From positions 75,297 through 139,296 of the forward strand of contig NW_006766892.1 in assembly GCF_000275845.1 (NCBI RefSeq): 64,000 nt of DNA. Direction: 5' to 3'. Position 1 is the stretch's first letter. The number at the start of each line of letters is the position of its first letter. Made by a program: the position numbers and the translations under genes. The notes under the pieces are model-generated. The model did not search any database, had not been told where the DNA came from, and saw only the letters and a list, made by a program, of their open reading frames with translations. Below are positions 1 to 11,562 of this stretch, one piece after another. The stretch is from Dichomitus squalens LYAD-421 SS1. Lineage: Eukaryota > Basidiomycota > Agaricomycetes > Polyporales > Polyporaceae.

Positions 1-1110
1 TGGAGACGTCCGGATAGGCTAAGCCGCATAGCAGTCCATAATGGCATTTATTCCATACTTTCTGGGACTCCGGGGAGTATATCCCAAGAGACTTGAACCA
101 TATGTTTGACTCGATTGTAGCCTCCTCGGTATAGGGGTTGAACTGTCGCGGCCACGGCCAGTCAGCCAGGGTGTCAGGGAGGTTCATGTACCTTTGGTCC
201 ACGTCCGACATCCTGTTAGCCGTAGGACGGGATACGCCAGTCACCCCTAATTCATCTGAGGCCATGGAGAGTTATTAGATGGAATCGTGAGGAATGGATC
301 GAATGTGTATGGAGATACTGCCCCATTTTCATCTCGAAGACCTTTATCAGCGTTGTCCGCGCTTGATCCATGTTTCAATTTTAGAGCAAGCGAGTCATCC
401 GATGCATCCGATGTGAGCTCCCGTATGCGTATCACCACTCGTTTGACGTAACTTGTAACTCACAACGCCGATGAGTTTGCTAGAATGCTACGACCCTGGG
501 GGTACCACCAACCCCCGTGAGTTTTGCCGACGCCACTTCATTGTACATAACATGGAGATGGAAGTAACGCCGTATGGCATGGTGGCTTCTGCGTTGGCAG
601 TTGAAGCACCTAATATCCGCCGGCAATAATAGCTGAGTCCACCTTCCTAACTTCATCGGCGGTCCGCTTGCTCAGCTGCTGTCACTTGCCATGAGCAAGG
701 TTCATTGCACTCACGAATGCTGGCGTCCAGTTTTCCCGCTATTTGGGTGCCCGGGATAATATCTGCCGAGCACAACGGCAGCTGGGGTCTTTTTTAGATC
801 GGGTTCATCGACCCCATGATTCTAGTCGACACCTGCATACATAAGTGCACTCATCTGCGGCTTTTCAAGAACGCTGAATTGCTCACCGCCTCTAAAATAA
901 AACCCTGATTCATCGCCATCCTCAGTCGCCAAATCAAGATTCAGACGGTCTTATCTGTTTGAGCCTCATCTCTCTACCAGTGGTCCCTCGACCCTGTCCA
1001 TCCATATTCCCGGGTACGCGCTTCTCAGCAAGGCATGCGCATATATACTCCTGTCAGTTGAGCATGGAAGGCAGGCAGGCAAGCGTGTAAACGATATTAT
1101 GTGCCTCTAT

Positions 1111-2340
1111 TCTCTTTGTGACAGCTCGCGGCCCACTCCCTCGCGTGATAAGGGTTCAATCCGGATTGGTACATCACGACCGGGGTGTTCTAATTTTCAA
1201 GGTGGCTTGCTCTCTGTTGTATGAGGCAACGATCTATTTGAGATATGACAGTCAGCGATGCACGAGGTTGAATGCGGCAACTCCTTGGGAGGAGCTGTGT
1301 GGGACTCAGGGACACTGACATTGTCGAAGACACAGAAATTGACGCTAATGTCCTGTCCGATGAAGTTCATAGAAGAGTTGAGTATGATTGCAAACCGCTG
1401 TCTCCCGAGCGTTCGATGGATATGCGTCCATAAGGCCGTATCAACTGCCCATCACTTTCCCGCGCTTGTAGCTGAGTACCAGCCCCGGGCCTCGCTCCAC
1501 GTGGAAGGGTGGTTTGCAGACCTGACCTATGAGGCCTGAGGGGCGTGTCCCTCAGTTCGGCGAGCCTCGTTGTGGGCTACTCGCTTGGCGCACTCTCTGC
1601 CAACCCTGCATCACGCACACGGGGCCAAATTTACAATCTCGTGAACACGAGGTGAGTTGCCATCTGTAGACGACTGGTTTATATCTTCACTGTCTTGACC
1701 AAGACCAAAGAAACTAGAGGCATCGGTCCATGAGATGCAGGAATGCCTGGTTGGTCATTGCCTTTGGCATCGAACGAAATTCCATCAAACCTTTACAGTA
1801 GCGACAAACGGGATCTGCGCTAGCTCCTCCACCAGTGGCACCGCAGAGGGACCTACAACGAGGGTTTTGTCTCCATGGGCTATTTGCCCATGGAGACACA
1901 ACCCTCGTTGTAGTCTCTACCACCGCAAGCTTAGTTCTTCGCATCTCGGGATTCATCACGCGCTTTGCAAACATCCACACCATACGTATCTTCTAAACTT
2001 CGAGACCCCTCTGCCCGAAGACCCTCCCGGATTCAAACCTCCAGCAGTCGTTAGCCCGCGGCCAGTAAACAAGACAATTTGTGCACTTCTGCAAGTCGGT
2101 GTCGACTGCTGGGCCGAACGAAGGCAAGGAGTCGAGGGCATCCATGCCTCTATCTCTTTGTGATAGCTCGCGACCCACTCCGTCGCGTGATAGACGTCTA
2201 GCCCGTACTGATGCTTTACGACGGAGAGGATGTTCCAATCCCCATAGCGGATAGCTTGCTCTCTGTTGTACGAGGCACCATCTCAGGGAGAGGAGACGAA
2301 ACAGTCAGCACTGTACGAGGTCGACTGCGTCGACTGTGCC
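1111..2340. repeat. Pair of diverged direct repeats, about 190 bp each (1111-1300 and 2152-2340)
   Basis: The two stretches share blocks in the same order and orientation: a start CTCTTTGTGA(C/T)AGCTCGCG, then CCCACTCC, then GCGTGATA, a more diverged middle, and the block GCTTGCTCTCTGTTGTA followed by (T/C)GAGGCA. I judge them about 70 percent alike by eye. They lie roughly 1.04 kb apart. No protein can be read in either copy. This looks like an old duplication or the remains of a repeated element; it is not assigned to a family. Confidence 0.6.
1853..1913. repeat. Near-perfect 28-bp inverted repeat (hairpin)
   Basis: The left arm (1853-1880) begins CTACAACGAGGG and ends CATGGGC. After a five-base loop (TATTT, 1881-1885) the right arm (1886-1913) returns as its reverse complement with one mismatch (T opposite C instead of A). 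The arms would form a long stem in single-stranded DNA or RNA. It lies between the two direct repeats and is not followed by a T-run, so a terminator is not suggested. Confidence 0.85.
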
Positions 2341-2908
2341 GAATGAGAGACACCATGGACTCAGCATTAGCATTGGCGCTTAGGGGGCGCGTGAGACCGG
2401 CAGCATGGAGCGTTGTATCCCACAGAGAGGAGCAGCCGGAACGAACAACGAATGGGAGGATGGACAAGAACGTACGAGGTCAAGGTGCGGTCGGCGTCAG
2501 GTAAGAGACTGCATTCTAATCGGTCGCCAGCACGGTACCCGTGCTCACATGTCAGCCGAGTCATCTGATGGAGTACGCTTGACACCGTATCAGCGTCGTG
2601 CTTCGCCCATAGTACTTTTGGCCCGACAGTGATCGGAGGTTCAACTCAACAATGACATGTTGCTTGCTCATCGCACGCCACCCGAAGCATCTTCTATATG
2701 TATGACAATCTTCCATGCAGCCACTGTGAGTATATGCAGCGCAAAGGCACCATCCCGATGAGTCTATCGTAAACGTCTTTGATCGGCGCATCACCAGTAT
2801 CCCAACAATGAGGAGCTAGGGTCTCCAGCTCAGGACCATTTGCGAAAAGAGTCGTCATGTCCAGATTCACGTGCATTTCCAAAACAAATTACTCGCCATA
2901 GCGGACAA

Positions 2909-5502
2909 TCAAGGTTCATGAGAGGAAATTTCCTTTTCGTCAACCCGTACGCCTGTCTTGTCGTACAAATCTGGGGTTCGCGTCCCCTCAACTGTCCGAA
3001 CAGGCCCCTTGAACCACTTCCGCGCGGAGACGATCCACCACAGACTTGCAAAGATGACTACGGCCATGATGATAACGACAGCATAGTCTAGGAGAATACC
3101 ATGGGTAAGTCAAGAGACTCAGCTAGGAGCGAAACAAGGCTTGACATACTCATTGTTTGCGCAGTGGGATGGGCCTCGGGCGGAAACATTAAAAGAACGG
3201 TTATGAAGCAAACCCACAGCACAGCAATGATCCCTATGGGCATGTACCATCTCCCCAGTGAGAATGGTCCCCTGTGTAGCTTATCGCGACCAGAGGTGAT
3301 ACGCAGAAAGATCGGGGTCACATAGGAAACATAGAGTCCGATGACCGATGATCTGCACGTAGTCCATGAGCATTCAAAGCACGGAGAGAAGGACCGCAGA
3401 ATGAATAGGACCCACCCTGCCAAAGATGACAGCGCAGTCTCCGAAAAGCCGAGCAACCCACAGAGTCCTGCAAGCACCATCACAAGCCAGACCGCATTGA
3501 CCGGTGTAGAAGTGTATGGATGGATCTTCTTCCACCACCTTGATCCGGGCAGCGCATTATCCCTCGCGAACGCAAAAACGACTCGCGAAGCGTCGACCCC
3601 TTGCGCGGCCCCCGTGACGTACTGGACGACAATGATCAGACTCCATATCGCGAGCATGCCACGCTTGCCAAGGACATCGAGGAAGAGTTGCCCCATGGGA
3701 AGTGGAAGAGCCGTATCCAGGAGTTGAGGGACGGAAGCAGCTGCAAAGGATGCCGCAATGAAAAGGAGCCAGCCGAGCGAAGCTGTTGCACCGACGCCGA
3801 CAAGAATCGCAATGGGGGCCGCGCGGGCTGCGCCTGCTGTCTCTTCGGAGATGTGGGCCGCAGAGTCATCTGTTATGCAGGACCCGGTGATGAGTAAGGG
3901 CGCAAGAATCGTGGATGTCTACGTACAGCCGGTCAATGTCCACATCGGTGATGTGAAGGCAAGCAAGAATGCCCAACCGCCTGATGGCAGTCAATATCCG
4001 CTTGAATTTGAAGAGGTCTCGTAGCTTACTATTTGTCCATCCAGTGTTGTTCTCAAACATCGTGAACGCAGTCTCTGTTGACACCCTCTGATCGCCACTG
4101 CACACAAGCAAAACGATTATGGCCGCAATGGTGGTTCCAACTACCCAAATTGTCAATTCATGACAGGGGCAGACGTGGTGCAAACACCATCAGCAAAAGT
4201 GTAAAAATATCCTACAGGATTGCGGACATTGCCTGAAGCGCCATTTGTGGCATGGTCTTGCAATACCGGAAATGTATTCCGAGAGCACGCAATACCGGCA
4301 ATACCTCGCAATACCTGCAATAATGCGAAATATTGCCCGGTATTGCCGATATTGCCTGGTCTTGTAGGATATTGCAAGGTCTTGCAATATATTTACGACA
4401 TTGCAAGACCACCCATGACAGCGCATGATCTGACGTATATTGCGCGCTCTCGCTGAGTATTGCCTGAACGGGCAATACGGCAAAAGATTTTTACACTTTT
4501 GCTGATGACATGGCAAACCTACTGTTGATTATGACATAAAAGATGTTCAAGCGAGCTATAACCGCTGTTGCCGCCGAACAGACAATCCCATGGGTAAACA
4601 GAATTGCAAGCAAGATACCGAAAGTAGGACCAGCTCCTAGGTTGATCTTGCCGTCAGAGCCCACGCTTAGCGCTGTCGTGATCATTTGGGCGCTGAGTAG
4701 AACCGTTAGCTATACGCCCTCGCCACTCTGATTCAACGATGCTCTTACCACGTGAAGTCAATGAAGCAGACTAAAGTGACCTGGCCAGTCACGTTCGCCC
4801 AACCCGTGATCCAGCTCGCCAACGGCGCCCACTGGGGTGGGGCGAGCTTGGCTGAGAAATAATACAGCCCTGCACTCGTCCTGCGGCAATATATGCATTG
4901 TTAGAGCCGGCAGCAGCAGCATGTTGGTGTTGTGCAGCGTCGTATTGCGTGGAGTCAGCAAACTCCAGTTATACTGTGCTATTACTGGCAGGACGTACGG
5001 CATGGCAGACGTGAGCTCAGCTAAGGACGCGGCTATCGTCATAACGAATAGGCATGGGATCAGCCATCCAAAAATCATCCCGACGTGCCCCCCTGTACAG
5101 AGAGCGATCACATTGGTGAGCCTGAGCAGCGCTCGCGCATCTATGAAGCGCTATACAACGAGACATACCGGACACAAGTGGGAAGGACATCGTTGACGAC
5201 ACCGAGGCGACGACGCCCATAATCGAGAACGCGAACGCGATCGTCTCCACCAACTATCAATGTGATGAGCAAGTACGGCACAGTCATGTCTTCAGTCAAA
5301 CCTCTGTTTGCCGTAATGCGTTCTAAGAAGATAATTGACTTACAGAAAACTCCCGCTTGAAGACGCTTCGATACCCAAGCTTCGCCAGGAGTACGTCATC
5401 AGCGTGCTTGACAGCCGTCAGACCTTCGCTATCCATGCTGAGGTGGCTGCCCTTCAGCTCCTCAGCAGGTGCCGGTGGGTTGGATAGCTTCTCCTCTGAC
5501 AT
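2909..5502 (-). CDS. Amino-acid permease of the APC superfamily (GABA/choline-type, ACT family)
   Basis: Plasma-membrane transporter of about 546 residues, probably for amino acids, GABA or polyamines. I placed ten exons: 5344-5502, 5169-5253, 4999-5092, 4749-4880, 4523-4692, 4030-4140, 3927-3980, 3416-3869, 3150-3352 and 2909-3087. Their sum is exactly divisible by three with no stop inside, and every junction has GT-AG. Family motifs are present: the N-terminal DDVLLAKLGY and KREFS, GGHVGMIFGW, SLAELTSAMPTSAGLYYFSA (the ACT-family signature region), DSAAHISEETAGAARAAP and PFSLGRWYMPIG. About twelve hydrophobic segments can be read. The start is the ATG before SEEKLSNPP; an upstream in-frame extension lacks ATG. 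Intron 5 is unusual: 382 bp because it carries a 320-bp inverted-repeat element. The gene looks intact. The substrate is not determined. Confidence 0.88.
4188..4507. mobile_element. MITE-like element with 21-bp perfect terminal inverted repeats
   Basis: The ends are CATCAGCAAAAGTGTAAAAAT (4188-4208) and its exact reverse complement (4487-4507), enclosing 320 bp with no coding capacity. The interior is packed with the word GCAAT or its complement ATTGC, about sixteen times on the two strands, often as GCAATACC or TATTGCC. The element sits inside a permease intron (4141-4522). Removing it leaves a normal 62-bp intron. A target-site duplication cannot be fixed because the outermost CAT/ATG is itself palindromic; a 2-bp AT duplication is possible. 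The superfamily is not assigned. Confidence 0.85.
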
Positions 5503-5544
5503 GTTGCCAGGAAGGAAGTAATTGTGGAAGGAGGTCGTCGCACT

Positions 5545-6530
5545 CACGACGTACGGGGGGGCTTCCCTGCGGAGACGTCGGAGGTCGTCTGCTTATGCCA
5601 TGAGCGGCGTCTGAAGCGCCCTCTCAGTCTCTCCGCAGCCATCTGACAGCCACGGTTTTCCACAGCCAATATTTCATCAGCCAAGGCGAACGGCCATCCC
5701 ACTCCAAGGCGCCGCGTAGTTGGGAACAGGACGCTGAAAGGGTCTGGATATCTGGTTTGAAGGATAGCATGAGAAGATATGTTCAAAAACGGCATCAAAG
5801 CAACATGGGACTTACGACATGCTCTGACTATCACGTTGGGGCAACCGCCGAGCGTGAGGATGTTTCGAAGCCTCTTATCAGTACTTGTACCACTCAATTC
5901 ATAGCTCCCGATGCGTGCGACAACAGTGGGGGGCGGAAGACTTGAAGAGGTCTTACAAGTCTATAACAGAAAGAGCAGTGGCACCGTATCTGTCTGTGAA
6001 GGAGCAAATCACTGATCCCGTACATGGTTGTGCGAGTACAAGACACTCCGGAATAGGCGCCTATGAGGCCAATCCGGTGACCCGATTCAATTAGCACGCG
6101 AGTCGCTCCCAACTGGTGTCGTCTTCAACCAAGTGATTCTCGCGCTGTCATGACTGTCCACTTTTTCAAGCACTTTCACTGTGATCGCCTATGTCTTGTC
6201 TCTGATAAAGTACCACGATATCCAGCACCATGAGGAAACTGTGACTGTCCCAAAACAAGCGCGCGTGTGGTGCCGATAAGTGGTAGTACTATGCTTCCTC
6301 CGAGATGCCACGGACGGCAATACTGTATCGCTGCCAGCCTTATCAGCTCAGCCTCGCGGGGTAGTAATGACGTAGTTCAGAAGAAGCAGCCTTATCGGTC
6401 TACTCAAAGTCCCGGCGGAGGCCCGTGTCTACGTCTACGTGCTATCTCAATAACCTACTCGCTCCCGCAGGATCGCTACTCTTCCGCTTACTATCGGCAG
6501 CACTGCGAGTTCAACACACCCTTATACTGA
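5545..6530. other. Intergenic stretch, one unassigned minus-strand frame
   Basis: This lies between the permease start and deacetylase copy 1. A minus-strand open frame of about 117 codons (5544-5897) begins with ATG, but its product resembles nothing I know and it runs into the permease leader. I do not call it a gene. Confidence 0.35.
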
Positions 6531-6533
6531 AAC

Positions 6534-8382
6534 ATGCCACGAAAAATCCTCATCGGATTCGGTGTCGATGTTGACGCCGTTGCCGGATGGTGAGTAACAA
6601 CCGCCGTGGGTTATCTATGTTTGACGTCGTGTCTCAATACCAATACCAATGCCAGGCTCGGCTCATACGGCGGAGAGGATTCACCGTTGGACATCTCGAG
6701 GGCAAGCTCTCAATCTCGCATTGCTCTGTAAGCTATCGGCTGATATGTGCCCTCCATCGCATTGCCACGCAGGGTGTGTACGCTGGAGAAGTGGGCACTC
6801 CCCGGCTTCTCAAACTCTTTGCGAAGTACAATATCAAGACCACCTGGTTCATTCCTGGTGCGGACGATGAAATCTGTTACAGGTATCGCGACTTAAATCT
6901 TTTATACCAGGTCATAGTCTTGAGACATTCCCTGAGCAGATGGCTGCTGTCCGAGACGCTGGTCATGAAATGTATGAATGTCCCGCGATCTTCACATCAG
7001 GGCCACATGCTGAATGTGACTGCGCATTCCCAGTGGCCTGCACGGTTATTCACATGAGAATCCTGTTGCGATGACGATAGAGCAGCAGCGCGACATACTA
7101 AACCACACCTACGACTTACTTACAAAATTCAACAACGGCATTCCTCCGAAAGGGAGCGTAGCCCCTTGGTGGGAGACAAGCAAGGACGGTAGCTTTCTTT
7201 TGCTAGACAAGGGCATTGAATACGGTATGCAGAAAGGGTTCGAGAATTGTGTACTCGCTGACGCATTCCGTTCAATCCCCTACACAGATCACTCCAACAT
7301 GGCGCACGAGTAGGCAACATGCACTGCTACATTCATCTACAACATACTCTAACAAAGCAACGCCACAGTTCACAGGCTTACTACCTACGTGATCAAGATC
7401 TCTGGACGAAGATCGATTATAAGGCGAAGGCAGAGACTTGGATGAAGCCTCTCGTTCGTGGGAAGCAAACGGGGCTTGTGGAAATTCCCGGGAACTGGTA
7501 CCTCGATGACCTCCCTCCTATGATGTACGGGGTATCGTCTCTCGCCTTCCTGTGCACCAAGCTGATACTATTGCATATCAGGTTTATCAAATCTAGTCCT
7601 AACTCTCACGGATGGGCGAGTCCTGTGTAAACATTTGATGAATGGGGTGCGCAACTGACAGAAGCCCCGCAGGTGAACTCTCGGGATGTGGAGCAACTTT
7701 GGAAGGATATGTTCACGTACCTGTACAGGTCAGTTGCCGATACGCGGTGTCTCCATTGAGCGAACAGCAGCTGTTCGCTCCCCTTTTGTAGCACCGAGTG
7801 TCGACACCTAGTACTTACTGCGTGCCGATTGCGCTGAACAGGGAGGAAGAGAATTTCATCTTTCCCATCACGATCCACCCCGATGTCAGTGGGTGAGTCG
7901 CGTTCCTCTGGTATGTCCAACTTTGGCAGGAACGCTCATAAGGGTATTTGATTAGTCGTCCTCATGTGCTGTTGATGCTTGTGAGTTAAGATGCTTTCTC
8001 CTGATGTTCCTCATCTCTGTGCGAGGCTCCTATCTTGAGGCTGAATGCCTGGCGCTGGACGCTTCTCCGACCCCCAAAATGCATTCCTGCCGTTTGTACG
8101 AAATCATCCATCAAGCTCCTGCGCTATTTCGCGCAATGCGTTTGCATCTCCATCTCCGTCATCGACACATCTTCTCACCACGTTTGCCCCTTCTAGGAAC
8201 GCTTCATCGAGTGGGTCAACACGCACGCCGACGTGCGCTGGGTGCCTATGATCGACATGGCAAACGAGTTCCGCGCGAGAGTCGCCCCACCACCCGGGGC
8301 GCTCATGCCTCGGGGCTTCGTCCCCACGCCCCCCTCGGCGTCTGCGCCGCCCGCGAAGCCTCCTTTTACAGCCAAGCTGTGA
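6534..8382 (+). CDS. Polysaccharide deacetylase, HpPgdA-like (NodB/CE4 superfamily), copy 1, intact
   Basis: Predicted metal-dependent amidohydrolase with a NodB-like barrel. I placed twelve exons (6534-6589, 6656-6701, 6773-6857, 6911-6971, 7034-7224, 7288-7309, 7369-7524, 7582-7624, 7673-7728, 7842-7892, 7956-7980, 8197-8382); they join in frame to 325 residues. GVDVDA puts Asp at 12 and 14, and HGYSHE puts His at 86 and 90. As I recall, these are the metal-site positions of Helicobacter pylori PgdA (D14, H86, H90). Further family blocks are [56 protein letters not shown] and [11 protein letters not shown]. Intron 2 starts with GC (AGG|GCAAGC). A Pro/Ala-rich tail of about 25 residues follows the fold. 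There is no signal peptide, so it is probably cytosolic and the substrate is open: peptidoglycan, chitooligomers or a cyclic imide. Two relatives lie at 24.3 and 59.0 kb. Confidence 0.87.
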
Positions 8383-10430
8383 GCGCGAATGCAAAGTCCA
8401 ATCGGAAGCCCGGCAACATAGCTGCAAACGACGGCATATGAGGAAGAAAAAGGATCGTGAGGAGATGCTCATTACAGAACGGGGACTGAGCGTCGTCCTA
8501 TTTCCGACCACAGTGAGAGACCCAGTGTTTGATGGGGTATCGGGCATCATCATGGCTGTCTGGATACGAAACGGGGAGGCCAGAGGGTCGCAACGTGTAC
8601 GCCGTCATCGAACAGCGTCAATGCACTATATGATTTGAGTACGTGTCCGGTGAATCTGGTGCTACCGCTGGAACGCGAGCGCTTCCAAGGTTCCGCATGT
8701 TCAGTGTATGCGCGTGCAAAATCTCGCAAAGCAATGTAAGTAGCGTACATTGAAATTAGCTAATTCGGAACCCCGTACACGCTGCAGGATAGTGTTGGGG
8801 CGTGACGGGTCGAGCAGCCAAAGATGCAACGTACGTACAGTACCTCCCTCATGCCTACCACGTTTGCACGAGTGCGATAATAGCTTGAGAAAGCAGCGGG
8901 ACGCATAGCGCCACACTCACGTTGACGGGCCACCATACAAACGATTGCCCAACAATGCGAGCGCTCATTCGACCTGCCAATACTGCTGGAACATCAGAAC
9001 GGCCTGCATTGTCGTCCCGAGAATACCTCGCAGCGAATCATCGGAGCCAGAGTCGGAATGCGAGCAGCGGCAAGTACGAACGATAGGGGTAGAAGAAACG
9101 TCCAGAACACCACTGCTAAGGAAATGCCAATACAGCTTGCAATGCCATTCGGAATTAGACTAGACACACATCTAGTCAAGCAGAGGACCGTGGTCCGTGA
9201 AAATGAAGTAAATCACGCCGACTTGCCTGGAAACGCGTGTATTGTCAACGGCTATCGTCTCTTGCTGCGATGCACCGTTGTCAGAGAGTTGCAGCCTGTG
9301 AAGAGGCATCATCGGCTGCCACGCTTGGAAGTTGAAACTGCCATAGCCGACGACTCGTTCGAGGTCAAAGGGCTGTAGCCGACTCGGAAACGGGACCAGT
9401 CTAGACAAAAGAGTCGTGGTTGGGGACCGGGCATCAAGCTCAAAGACAAATCCTCGATATGCCGTCCGAAGGTTAAAACACAGCATGTCTTGTACGATGA
9501 CCACGGACTCGAACGAGGGCATGTACAAGGACAGCGCCTGAAAGGGAAGAATGGACGGCACGTGGGAGATCACAACATTGCAAGCGCGTGGAAGACCTCG
9601 CCTCGCAGACGCATGGGAACATGGCGAGTGCGGTCATGAAAGTCACTCAGACTGTGGGAGAAAGCGAAAAGTACTGTACTTGAAGCCAAGAGCTCGTAGG
9701 GACTATTGAGGTGGTGCAGCGTACGGAAGACGAAGGCCCGGATACGTCGAGGACAGGGTACTTGTGACGATGGTGTCGATAAACCGCAGCCCACAAGCCT
9801 TGTCTGAATTTTGGGTTAGAGCCCCCAACGGCCACAGAGGCCTATTGGTAGTGATCCCAGTCGCTGCGACGCTTGTATGTTTCATTGTCCGTCAGGTATA
9901 CGAAGATCGCGAAACTCGAAGATGCAGCTGCAGATTGTACGTGAGAGCTTTGCAGACCGCTGTGAGAGGAAGATGGAGACGGCAAGGATGAGTGGTTTGG
10001 CTGACGTGCTAGTTAGTCTCCGCCAGTGGCCGGGGAGCGGGGGCGCGGGCCTAAAGTAGAAGATCCGCGGGCCGAAAGGTAATAAGGGGAGTGATGGGAG
10101 CGGGGAGCGGACGATCTGGATCTGGATCTGGATCTGGCCGAGGGAAAGGTACCGAAGTGGACGGAAGCCAAAAGAGGCGCGACACGGCCATCAACGCGCG
10201 AAAGCAGTTGGCACAGGCAATCGCGACGTGACGGGGCTCTCCCAGCCAGAAGCCGTCACTAAGTATGAATAATCCTTCACGACCAAACATGACGCCTTCA
10301 ATAAATCCACAACCGTCCATCGCCGTCTGTCAATCCATCGTCCTTTCTACTCCCTCATCTCCTCCCTCCCGGACGTCCCTCGAGAGTTTCCCCGTCTGAG
10401 CAATTTCTGTGTTATTCCCCTGACTCTCTC
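8383..10430. other. Stretch without an assignable gene; hydrophobic minus-strand frames at about 8.6-9.9 kb
   Basis: Several overlapping minus-strand frames hold hydrophobic segments, for example SLAVVFWTFLLPLSFVLAAA near 9.0-9.2 kb and a 133-codon frame at 9172-9573. They do not join into a convincing spliced protein, and I recognise no family. A degenerate membrane-protein gene is possible. A short run of four GATCTG units lies at 10113-10136. Confidence 0.3.
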
Positions 10431-10431
10431 C

Positions 10432-11562
10432 ATGGTCTCCGCTTGCGCCTCGACACCTGCCCATGTCTCCCCCGTGATGAATCCCGCAAGTCCAACCGCA
10501 GTCACATTTCTCCACCAAGTGACGTCTGGCATGCACTCGCGTGCCTCCTCGCGTCCTTCTTCATCATCATCAAATTCGAGCTTCTTTGCCTACCCACCAA
10601 GTGCCAGCTCGTTGTATTCCTATTCATCAATGCAGCTCTCTCCTGTGCCATGCTATTCTTCGCCGACCTCACCTGCCATGACTCGCGTGCGTCCTCTACC
10701 AACCCCTCCCGCGACCCCTCTTCAAATGCGTTCTCCACTTCCTCCTCGCCCGCTTCCGGAGCCACCACTTCAACGTAGGCAATCAGAGCATGCCTTCCGC
10801 TCGACCCCCCTTCCGACACCACCTACCAGTGCTCGTACTCCTCCAGCCCAGTATTCGACATGTCCCCCTCCTGCTCTGCCTATTCCTCCACCAGAAGCTC
10901 CTACATCTGCCCCTGTTCCTCAATCCGCCACCCCGGAACGTCCGTCGATACGGCTGGAAATCCCTATGGGATCTCCCTCGGAGCAACCCGTGTCGCCGCT
11001 GTCACCCATCGTGTTCAGCATACCCGGTTCACGCGAGGTCAGGATGCGCCGCGAGCAAGAACTCGCACGTCGCATGAAGGATTCCGGTTTTCAGGAGGCG
11101 CGATCTCCTACCGAGCCTCCCGACCATAAATCAGGCGCTAGTGAACTCACCTCGGGGCCGTCTCGTTCGCGCGTTTGCGCACAAGAACTCTCTCCTGCAT
11201 ACACAGACTCGGACGACGAGCGGGACGTTGTACTGCTCTTGGAGCACGACTCGGACATGGAAGAGTGCCCAACGCGGAGCGCATCTCGCGCGGCGATGCT
11301 CGCGCTTTTCTCCGACGGGGACGACGAGTCGGACTCTGGGAGCGTACCGAAGTTATGGCAAGTCCCCGAGCACGAGCACGAGAGGCGGAACTCGTCGCAT
11401 CTCCAGGCCCAAGTAGATGTCAAAGTCGAGGTCGTCACAAGGGAGGCGGTTGCGCGCACGAAGCGGCGGTTCAGCCGCAAGTGGATCCGCGAGCGCAGGG
11501 GCAAACGGTGGACTGAAGACGACTTCGGGGAGATCATCTCCCAGCTCCGCAAGCTGCGGTGA
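10432..11562 (+). CDS. Ser/Pro-rich protein of unknown function with a basic C-terminus
   Basis: A single uninterrupted frame of 376 codons from ATG to TGA, unusual here because nearly all other genes have introns. The first two thirds are disordered and rich in Ser and Pro, with runs such as SRPSSSSSNSSFFAYPP and PLPTPPATPL. The middle holds acidic patches (DSDDERD, DGDDESDSGS). The C-terminus is strongly basic and looks folded: KRRFSRKWIRERRGKRWTED, then a helical end. Clustered Arg/Lys suggests nuclear or nucleic-acid association, but that is inference. I do not recognise a family. Confidence 0.72.
   Translation: MVSACASTPAHVSPVMNPASPTAVTFLHQVTSGMHSRASSRPSSSSSNSSFFAYPPSASSLYSYSSMQLSPVPCYSSPTSPAMTRVRPLPTPPATPLQMRSPLPPRPLPEPPLQRRQSEHAFRSTPLPTPPTSARTPPAQYSTCPPPALPIPPPEAPTSAPVPQSATPERPSIRLEIPMGSPSEQPVSPLSPIVFSIPGSREVRMRREQELARRMKDSGFQEARSPTEPPDHKSGASELTSGPSRSRVCAQELSPAYTDSDDERDVVLLLEHDSDMEECPTRSASRAAMLALFSDGDDESDSGSVPKLWQVPEHEHERRNSSHLQAQVDVKVEVVTREAVARTKRRFSRKWIRERRGKRWTEDDFGEIISQLRKLR

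Larger units (their letters stand above)
1..2900. other. Stretch without a recognisable gene
   Basis: Only short open frames occur on either strand and none gives a recognisable protein or a plausible spliced model. The repeat pair at 1.1 and 2.15 kb and the hairpin at 1853-1913 are the only structures I can support. Confidence 0.5.

Noticed and set aside
1150..1165. GGTTCAATCCGG resembling a tRNA B box
   Set aside because: No A box or acceptor stem at tRNA spacing; it lies in the diverged repeat. No other tRNA-like gene was seen.
4190..4516. Cys/Tyr/Arg-rich frames in the permease intron
   Set aside because: They lie inside the inverted-repeat element and come from its repeated GCAAT words.
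2909..5502. Reading the permease as a pseudogene broken by the inserted element
   Set aside because: Exon reconstruction places the element wholly in an intron, and all ten exons join in frame.
10113..10136. GATCTG repeat x4
   Set aside because: Real but only 24 bp, common microsatellite noise.
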